From: Phalacrocorax aristotelis
Lineage: Eukaryota; Chordata; Aves; Suliformes; Phalacrocoracidae
NCBI RefSeq assembly: GCF_949628215.1
Contig: NC_134279.1
Span: 77,940,830-78,004,829 of the forward strand
DNA: 64,000 bases
Direction: 5' to 3'
Made by a program: the position numbers and the translations under genes. The notes beneath the pieces were generated by a model. That model was not told the DNA's origin and searched no databases. It saw only the letters and a list, made by a program, of their open reading frames with translations. Below are positions 55,301 to 64,000 of this stretch, piece by piece. The stretch's first letter is position 1. The number at the start of each line of letters is the position of its first letter.

Positions 55301-58300
55301 AACATTGTTGTCCCTTTGTTTTGGCTCCATCTTTTCAGAAGATAAGGTTATGCTACTACAGCTGAGACAACTGCAATGAAGGGAGAACTACAATAGTTTC
55401 AGTAAAGTCTCCTACCTCAGTCTAACACCTGTAGCATTGCTAAGCCCAAGAATTGGCTTCCCCCCAAGAAGAGGTCTACAAGAATAAAGACACAGAGTTC
55501 ACAACAGTTCCCTTGATTTTGGAACCTTAAAGATTTGCTCTACTCAGTATTCCTCCGTGGTCACAAGATGGCTATTAACACATACCACATGAAACAGGCA
55601 GTGTTCCCAAACAATGACTTGGCTGGGGAATGCAAACCATGAGCATGGTAACGTAGCCTCCTTTAATGCAGCTCTTGGCATTCACCTGCTGTTAAATTAG
55701 CAATAACATGGGAGTTCAGCTCCGGCTTTGTCACTACGATACAGCCAAGCACAGCATAACCCTGTCTGCTCTCCTTAGACCAAACAAGGCCAGAACATCC
55801 TGATCCACAAAAAGGATACAGCAGCTGCTCTGCAAGTTGGTCAGAAGCACAGCTACTGAGTAGTCACGAAAAAGCTTTTAAAACCCCATATCTGATAATA
55901 TCAGCCTCAAACCACATGAAAAACTGTACATATAAGCATAACCTTTTTATTTTCTGTGTGGTTAGCTGATTTTTAGGCAGATATATATGCCTTGGATAAT
56001 GTATTTCTATGTGGTCTTCTGATGAACTGCATGGAGACAAATTCAGGAATAAACTGATGCATCTCTCACTTAAATCCCAACCAGGCAGTGAGTGGTAAAT
56101 GGTCTTCAGTCTGGTCTGGACAACTGCAGGCTCCTTCCCAATGGTAACCATGCACATCCATAGCCCTCTTTGCTATATGACACGTCTCTGCTCACCTCCA
56201 GAAAAGGGTCAAGAACAAGTCTGCCCTTTCTCCTTTTAACTATGCCTCAAGACCACTTGTGACACACAAAAATGACAGAGCACAGGGAGATCTATGCTAC
56301 TGCTGCCTGTGTGTAACCAGTTCTATAAATATTAAGCTGAACTTGAGGTCTTCAGCTTTCAGATTTACAAGACATCTTTCCTGGCAACTAAGGAAAACTT
56401 TTTTAAAAAATAGCTTACCTTTCAGTTTGCAACCATGCCATCAGAAACTTTTCAGAGAATTAGTCAAAAGCAGTAGCCTTGCAGAACCCCTGTACTGACC
56501 TTGACATTTTTATGCCTCCAAAATGTTTAAATAAAGGTACTGGTATCATGAACTCTGAGCAACTGTTCGGACCAGTTTTTTGTCATTAAGAAATGGTTCA
56601 CTGCAAAACAGACCAACTACTGTTTGTTACAGAGGGACTGCTCCCTAACAAAAGGATATTTCTAAAACATTTTAATCCATATAAGACATAAGATTTTTTT
56701 TTAATAAAAGATATAGATGTTCATGCTGCATGATGAAGTCAATCAGCAATTTTCAGTATAATTTTTCCCTTACTTTTAGGCTATTCCCCAAGAAAGCATT
56801 TACATTTGTCAACAGCCCACACTTCAGAGGACAAGGCAAGTCTCTGGACTACATGGACTGGAGTCTTTAATCCAGCCCACACCTCCTATTTACTAATGAC
56901 CCAATGGCAATATTTTCTTAGGTGATTCTTACTAGGTCTTACGAATTTGTCCTTGCCACAGTTTTCTCAGCTATGTTATGAAACCTATGGTACTTGGCAC
57001 TGGCACAGACACGATGCAAGATCTCATGTTTTGTGAAGTCCACTGACATCCTCAGAAAAGACATACTATAGCAACAGTAAATATTGAGAGCAGTTTAAGT
57101 ATCTAAAAGGATGCACAAAGTGAAGTAGTGTGCATAAAGGAGTTTCTGGCAATCAAAGGATGAATCTGATCCCAAGAGCAGCTTTGCAGGTGACTTTAGC
57201 ACAGCCAATTAACCTCAGATACTTGTAAGGTTGTCCCATTAAAGGAAATGGAAAGATCCTTCTAAGATTCAGCACAAAGTTCATGGGAAGTGTGGAGCAC
57301 TGTAACAAACCCCTCTAGTTTCTGGGCTCAGAAATCCCACTGACCAGACTGGTGCTCCTCTTCTGTAATGGCCCTGCTTTCGATGTCATCTCACAACGAG
57401 AACAAGGACTGATCCTGGGCAGCATAGCTTCTGAAAGCGCACGTGATCCAAACTTTGTTGGTGCTTATGGATGTTAACATCAGCTAAGGCTGTCACTAAA
57501 AGGCACAGGGTCTCCTATGGCAGATTAAAATGATAAGCTTTGGGGCTTCAATAGTCTTGAGGGTGTCCCGTTTACATGAAGATATGTAACCACGCAGGGC
57601 TGAAAACAAGACTGCAGTTCTTGACTTGCAAGTGTCTAGAAGCACCAAGAAGGATTACAGCCCATTTCTAGTGGGTGTAGTACAAATGTAAAGAAAAAGG
57701 AGCTCTGCTCAGACCTAAGGGGACGCTGACCACACCAGAAGGATGCACACAAATGGAAAGGAGCCAGGATGACAATGGACAATCACAGAAACACGAGGCT
57801 GCACATATGAACCATGTATATTTACAGATTTCTTATTTCAAGCAAACGTAACTATCAGCTCACCAACTCACCGTCCGCCTCACCTGTACCATTTACTTTG
57901 CCCGTTATCGTTTTAAGCTCTTAAGAAATACTTCTTTTCAGAGGGAACTGGGCTGAGAAATGTACCTGTCAAAGCTGATTAGACAGAATGGGAAATGAAC
58001 ATTCACTTATCACCCAGGCATAAAGTGAAAAATCCAGCAATAAACCAGGTAACATCTTCCTGTTTCATCGTACTTCACTTGTAAGCTCAAAAAGAAAATA
58101 TGAAAGACACCCTAGATTTCCATGAATGTACTACTAAGAAGCTGTCTGTAAAAAACCCAGATGTTCAGACAAAGATAAAGGAAAATATTATTGTTGTTGG
58201 ACTGTCACAGCCAAAAAAAGCAGACCCTGGCGACAACTGCTATCCTTAGTGACAATCCATGTTAGAATTAACATAATCCCAAAGGGAAAACTAGAAAAAC

Positions 58301-61300
58301 AGGTCAAGATTTCCATCTTCTTTCCAAAGAAAGGAATATTTTTTATTCTTTTGACTACTAATTCTCAGCAGTCACTATAGTATTTCTTGTGATTACTTCA
58401 GCTCTTATTATGATTCAAGCACTTAAAGTCTAGGACACAGAACCGGTGCCAAAAAGATTTTTCTTTTTAATCAGTCAAAATGCCTATAAAATGCAAAAAA
58501 GCAAAACACACATACACACGTGTCAATGTGTATTCCTTCTTGGTTCTGTAACACTATTAATTGATAGTAGTCATCTGAGATACTTGGGCATTTTAATAAA
58601 GGGCTGCTTTACAATCAGATTCAAATTCCAGATACACTGCAGAGGCTATGGAGCTCTAACAGAGAAGGAAGATGGGGGTGGGAGGAGGTAAGAGAGGACA
58701 AGGCTGGAAAGATAGCTTATGCCTCTCCACAAAGAAATGGGACGAGGTGGGTTCATTCAAGATGCTGAAGACTGGTTATATTTCCACACTATGAAAAAGT
58801 TTGAGAAACCTACCTGAAACCAGACAGTGGCATCGCTGTCTGTCTTCAAGTGCTGTATGCTAATGAAATACATCTCATTCAGCAAAAATGCTGGGCATCT
58901 TCTTGTGCTTTATTACTCATGTTCACCAGGAATCCCAGTCTGATTCAGTACTGGATCCTTTTCCAGGCACCCTGGCAGTTACTTAGATAGTACCTCCACA
59001 AAATACCAGAACAGCCATCTCTTTCCTGGGCTTCCAAGTGCCTGCCATGCCAATTGCTCTGTATGCTAGATGCAGACTGGAAAGCTGCCTTCCTATACAG
59101 TCTGCAGAATTAATAATTGCTCACTGACTGCAATACTGTGCAACCTTGCCCCAAACAATGCTTTGGTTCTCCCTGTCCATTTAGTCCTTGCCCTCTTTAC
59201 TGATACAGCCAAAGAGAGCCCCTTACTGGTGCTAAATTCAGCATTATCTGGGTGTTAAATACCTTATGTAATGCATGTCTCAGGAGAAAGGGATGTACCA
59301 GCTCTGGTTGTGTTCCAAATGAATACTAAGACTGCTCGCTACCCCTCTACTAGCTCCCCAGCCACTCAAATTGCTGTTTTAGTAGCATGGATTTATACAC
59401 ATATATAGTTATTGATACCTCTGGACATCTGTGCTAAAATAAATTACAGAACTGCAATAAAAACAGTTCACTCGAGACCTAATGATGAGATAAAGAAAGT
59501 GAATGTCAAATATGCAGGTATCTATGGAAAGGAGGACTCAACTGTTAAGGTCATTCAGTTGCATCCAAACGTGACTTAACGCAAAACAAACCCCAAACTT
59601 TTCAGTGTGAGGGTCTGACTGGGAGACCCTGCATCTACTCTCAGCTCTACTGCCAACTTGTTAAACTTTGTCAACATGCTGAAACCTACCCTCTCAAAGG
59701 TAGGTACACTTCTGTTTAGTGTTTAAGCTTGAAAACTCTGGTTTTCACTTCTGTGCATCTTTGATTCTGGCAACAGTACCGTGGGAGAAATGAGTTACCT
59801 ACGGCAAAGGGCTGAGTTAAACCTAATTTTTATGAATGTAACTGTGTTGAGTTCCTCACAGGGATGGGCCTATTCAATATTATCCTAAACAACAAAACTG
59901 GCATAAACAGTCACTTGAAACAACCGCTTTTAGTTAGGGTATGAACAATCATGGTTTAAATTCCTTGGTTTTCTTAGAAAACAAATGTTTCAAACCAAGT
60001 GCTTTTGTAAGTGACTCCAGATGCCAACACCTTCCTATTTAAGTATGAAATAAATAGGAAATATCAAGAGGACTCAATTCCTCCTTCCCACCTGAGCTGC
60101 ATTTTACAAGTTACCTTTTGAAAAGCACTCAGTAAGCTACTGCCAATAAAACACACCTCTGCTATAAAACTTCTCTTGGTGGTGGCTGCTCCACACTGGT
60201 GTAAGAGATGTTCCTCTTTCTAATGGTGCTGTGGCCTCAAGAGTCTTCCAAGTCCCACCAGGTCCTGATCAAAGTTAATAATACCAGCTCAACTTTGCAG
60301 GGGTCAGAATACACTGGAACTTTGAGCCTGGTGAGCTACAGCTGCAGAGAGGTACATATGGCCAGCCCTGAGCACGTGCAGCAAAGATGGGTCAACTCAG
60401 CCTGGGATGAGTGATGATCTTCACATTCCAGATAGCAAACATACGCCTAATACAGAAGGGGTGAAAAGCTTTTTGGTCTTAATTCATAGCCAGTTGTTAA
60501 AGAAAATAATATAGTTCCCCAGGAAAAAAAACCTAGTACGTTTTCAGATGTTTGCGAAGACTGGAGAAGCAGGCCACAGGGCAAAACGATCATGCCTTCA
60601 GCTATTCTTCGAAGAAATACCATCAGTATATTTGCTTCACTACTATTCCCTCTAAGTCAGCCTTCCATTTAAGTCACACTCGGAGTTCTTTATAATTTTA
60701 TTTTTTATGACGCCACCTTCGAAGCTTGAGACAGAGATGCCTCCTAATAGTTTGATTAAAATCTAATGTTTTAGTGAATTGGTTTCACTGTTACAAGTCC
60801 TCTATCATTAAGACAAGCCACGAATCACTGAAGATTTATTAATTACCAAAACCCACTCAAACTTTACAGACTGGTGCAAGAAAAGTTTCATAAACACATT
60901 CACTTTCACTGTCATAAAAATAACTTCTCATTCTTATCTCTAATGTGACATAAAATGTCTGAGTAAATATAAAACTCTTATTAAAGCAGAAGTAGATCAT
61001 AACAATAAATGTATGCTTAAAACCCAGCATACTTTTTATCAGTATAATTTTCTGACTGGCATCTTCTGAGAGCGTTCAGAAGACACAGAAATTAAATATT
61101 CCATAAGAATTGAAATTAAAAGCAGTCTGGCATAATAGTGAATAACATAGGTGAAGACAGAACATCAAGTATCACCTGAATACACTTATATTTTTGCTCA
61201 TTCATTTAGCATTTCTAAATTACTTCTCCATAGATGTGTTTTAATGCTGAGAGTAAACCCAGCCTAAATAAACAGACAATGAGGAGCAATCAATAGGCAA

Positions 61301-64000
61301 TGACAAACACATTCTTAAAACATGATCAGCTTGATTGTTTTAATGTTCAAACACTGAAATATGGGCACGGAGAACGCAATGGGAACGGTAGGTACTCAGC
61401 ATCTCTCTTAACAAGAAAACTGAAGTAATTTAAATAAATTTTTTAGAAAATCAAAGTAACAGAGGTGGATTTTGGAAATCTGGAACCAAACAGGTTGCCT
61501 AATAATAAAAAATCGGACTCTTCATGTCTGAATTAAAAGATAACGATTTGCTTACTGTTTCACAATTCTCAGTTATGATATTAGAAGCACAGCCAGCATT
61601 TTTAAAATTTTTTTTTTAAACCTTCTTCAGTAGAACAGCAATTCAGTTAAGGCATTAAAACACTGATGTGAGATGGCTCAGGGACATTTTAACATTACTT
61701 GTGTATTTTACTATTTGAGAGAAGCTTGAGGATGTCTTTTCAACTTTAAACCTTTGCTATCTTTTTTTTTTTACTAGGTTAATTGTAGAGGAATCTTTGT
61801 GGCATGCCATGTAGGAAAGGCAGGGAAAAAAAGTCTTCCCTCAGGGCAGTATAAATGTGGTAGGAAAAGTACTAACATTAATTAAAATATCAGAGACCAG
61901 GTAATTTTAAAAAAAGACTGTTCAGCCCAGGATTTTCTACCACTTGATTAAAAAGGAAATGCTCCCAGCTTTAGTCTATTATTAATTTTTCTTTCCCATT
62001 TCTTGAGGGTAGAGAAGACAGAAAACAGAATAATAGAGTAAGGAAAGAGTCTAGGCTAGACAATCCCTTAAGGCATAGGTATAAAGTTTCAAGTTCAAGG
62101 TACTAAACCCACAAAATGACATAGCCAAATTCTGCCCTCAAACGCCAGCAGCAAACGTAGCATTTTAATGAAAAATAGATGGATATACACGAATCAAGTT
62201 CAACAACTGCAAGTCCTCAAGAGCAAATATTGACCCACATATTTTCTCATTTTACAAGCCCTTTTGCACGGCTGTCTCCAAGGCACATCAGGATGAGCAC
62301 AAGCAATGGGGTTAGCGCATCTTACCAGGCTACCACCTGTCAGCCTCATGGTAACTGAGTGTGCATGCTGAAGCCTGTCCCAGCTGCAAAGTAAAACAGG
62401 TTAATTTATATCACGTGCACTACATTAATTTGGTTTACTCTGCAAGCAAGAAAGGCAGGAGCCTGCATGCAGTCAGTTACCTCATCTCAGCTGACTGGCT
62501 GTAACTTTACATGATGTGCAAACTCTATTGCTTGTAATCAGGCAATCATATTCCTACTCCATAACAGGATGAAAGATGAACAAAAGCACGAATGCTTGGA
62601 TTATCAGCTGTCCAAAACTGCAGGCAAACAGCAACACTGAAATCCAGTCACTTTTGATTGTGGTACAGCAGGAAAGTATGGTCACTGTACAGTAGAAGTC
62701 AGAAAGCAATCTTAGAAATAAATTCAGATATCCTCAAATGTCCAACTCAGAAAAGGCAAGCAAAGATAACAAACTTTAAAACCCTTACCAAATTGGTTTA
62801 AAAACCTTACCAAATATACCGAGCTGTCATTTTACAGCACTGTATTCCTATATGAGGAAGGGAGGCTGAACCAGACAGATTTTGATTTCTGCAGTTAGGT
62901 GAAAGACGTTTCTCCAAGGAAACAACACTATAGTAGCACAAAATTTTAATTTTTTTCCGCTAGTCACTAAATATCCTTTTGAATTATTTTGTTTTCTTTT
63001 GTTTTCAAAGCTCAGGTGATCATAAAAATTGAAATGCCGAGCTGGACTCGGTGGTTTGGAAAGGAACGCTGCTAATGCCAGCACTGCATGTTTCCATAAA
63101 GTAGTTTCATCGCTCAAACTAACACATTTTTTCCCCCACAGAATACCACAAGTTAACGTACAAGCATTTATATGCATCTTTGAATACTACATGTTATCAG
63201 ATTTGAGTAAGGCACATGGCTAAGCCTGTACACATGCATGAGGCCTTTGAAGCCTACAACTACACTACAAAACGGGGTTAAACCTAGTGTTGCCCAAACC
63301 TTCTCAAATGCACAAACTAAACCGAAAAAGTGCTAAAAGCCTTGATGGCCAGATGGATCTGTGATCAGCCCTGACACACAATAGAAGAAGTTGCAACTGA
63401 TGTGAAACACAATGCTCCCCCTTTTGCCCAGGGTGAGCAATTAACAAGACACTTTGCCTGCTCTCTTAGTGCTCTGAATGCAGCCAGGACACAGAAAATA
63501 TTTTAAAGCATTCAGATTGAAGTACACTATATCGATCACTACTGAGAAAATTAAAGCGTCCACTTCTTGCAACATAGTCCCTTCATTCTCTTTATTTTTC
63601 TCCCTGTTGGTCCAAGCCCTCTTGTTTCCACTACTCTGCCTCTGCTGAACATCACACCCACCTCTGCTCCCTGCATCCTATCGCACCCACAAGGGCTGGA
63701 CCAGCCTGCCACAGCTGAAGTAAACTGAAATCAGCCACTCTGCTTTCACCAGCAAAAAAGTTGCTATTTTCTTTTTTTACAATCATCAAATAATTGTTAC
63801 CACAATAAATTGCTCAGGATTTCAGGGAACAATTCTTTGATTTATTTTTTTTTAATTTCTGTGAGCATAGTTTGATTCAGCTGTACTGTACTTCTTGAAA
63901 CACACTGTCAAAATGTGACTAGGGTGCAACAGAAGGCTGATTATGTCTATGCTGGATGGTTGGTTCCTTCTGAAGGAGACTCTAATGCATTAGACTTCTT
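52320..64000 (-). other. Probable upstream intron or 5' flank of ZMAT1
   Basis: AT-rich sequence without a convincing coding exon. The ZMAT1 start must lie here or beyond the window. One exon-like segment (62326-62383) is listed separately. I recognised no other gene, and no CpG-rich promoter block is obvious. Confidence 0.5.
62326..62383 (-). other. Candidate non-coding 5' exon (exon-like segment)
   Basis: On the minus strand a strong acceptor, CTGTTTTACTTTGCAG, is followed by 58 bp and a strong donor, AGCCTG|GTAAGA. Joining to the 52319 exon does not leave a long open frame, so if real it would be untranslated or spliced to an intervening exon. Confidence 0.3.

Overview
This is a window of bird nuclear DNA. 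The evidence is a five-exon CD8B gene, the 3' part of a ZMAT1 gene, CR1-type LINE 3' ends, an avian-style endogenous retrovirus, long introns with consensus GT-AG sites, and no bacterial-style gene packing. The species cannot be named from sequence alone.

Layout from left to right. Positions 1-3465 hold no gene that I recognise. Positions 3475-12117 are one uninterrupted minisatellite of about 320 copies of a 27-bp, GC-rich, CpG-rich unit. Because 27 is divisible by 3 and the unit has few stop triplets, five of the six frames stay open for long distances; I treat these as by-products of the repeat, not genes. About 0.9 kb to the right, on the minus strand, lies a complete CD8B gene (coding exons between 13038 and 18901; 207 codons before the stop; all introns phase 1). 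It encodes a signal peptide, Ig V domain, hinge, membrane segment and short basic tail. The array lies downstream of CD8B with respect to its transcription.

Positions of about 22.5-32.0 kb hold a plus-strand endogenous retrovirus. It has a 5' LTR remnant with a TATA box, a leader, full-length gag, a single in-frame amber codon, full-length pro-pol, a splice acceptor, full-length env, a purine tract, a CR1 insertion and a 3' LTR remnant with AATAAA. The two LTR remnants differ strongly (roughly 70-75% identical by eye over about 95 bp), yet all three ORFs are open. The pol ORF has lost key catalytic residues: both expected reverse-transcriptase aspartates that I can place are changed, and the first integrase aspartate is glutamate. 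The protease motif and the RNase H acidic residues remain. An old element with enzymatically damaged but uninterrupted ORFs is the most interesting object here, because it suggests selection on the proteins for something other than replication.

Positions 32-45 kb are mostly unassigned intergenic DNA with a CR1 end, a 91-bp tandem duplication, a small A-rich tandem repeat and a related LTR at about 43.4-43.7 kb. Positions 45198-52319 hold six minus-strand coding exons of ZMAT1, with four matrin-type C2H2 fingers and the C-terminal charged tail. The 5' end of ZMAT1 is not identified; 52.3-64 kb is probably its long upstream intron or flank, with one good exon-like segment at 62326-62383.
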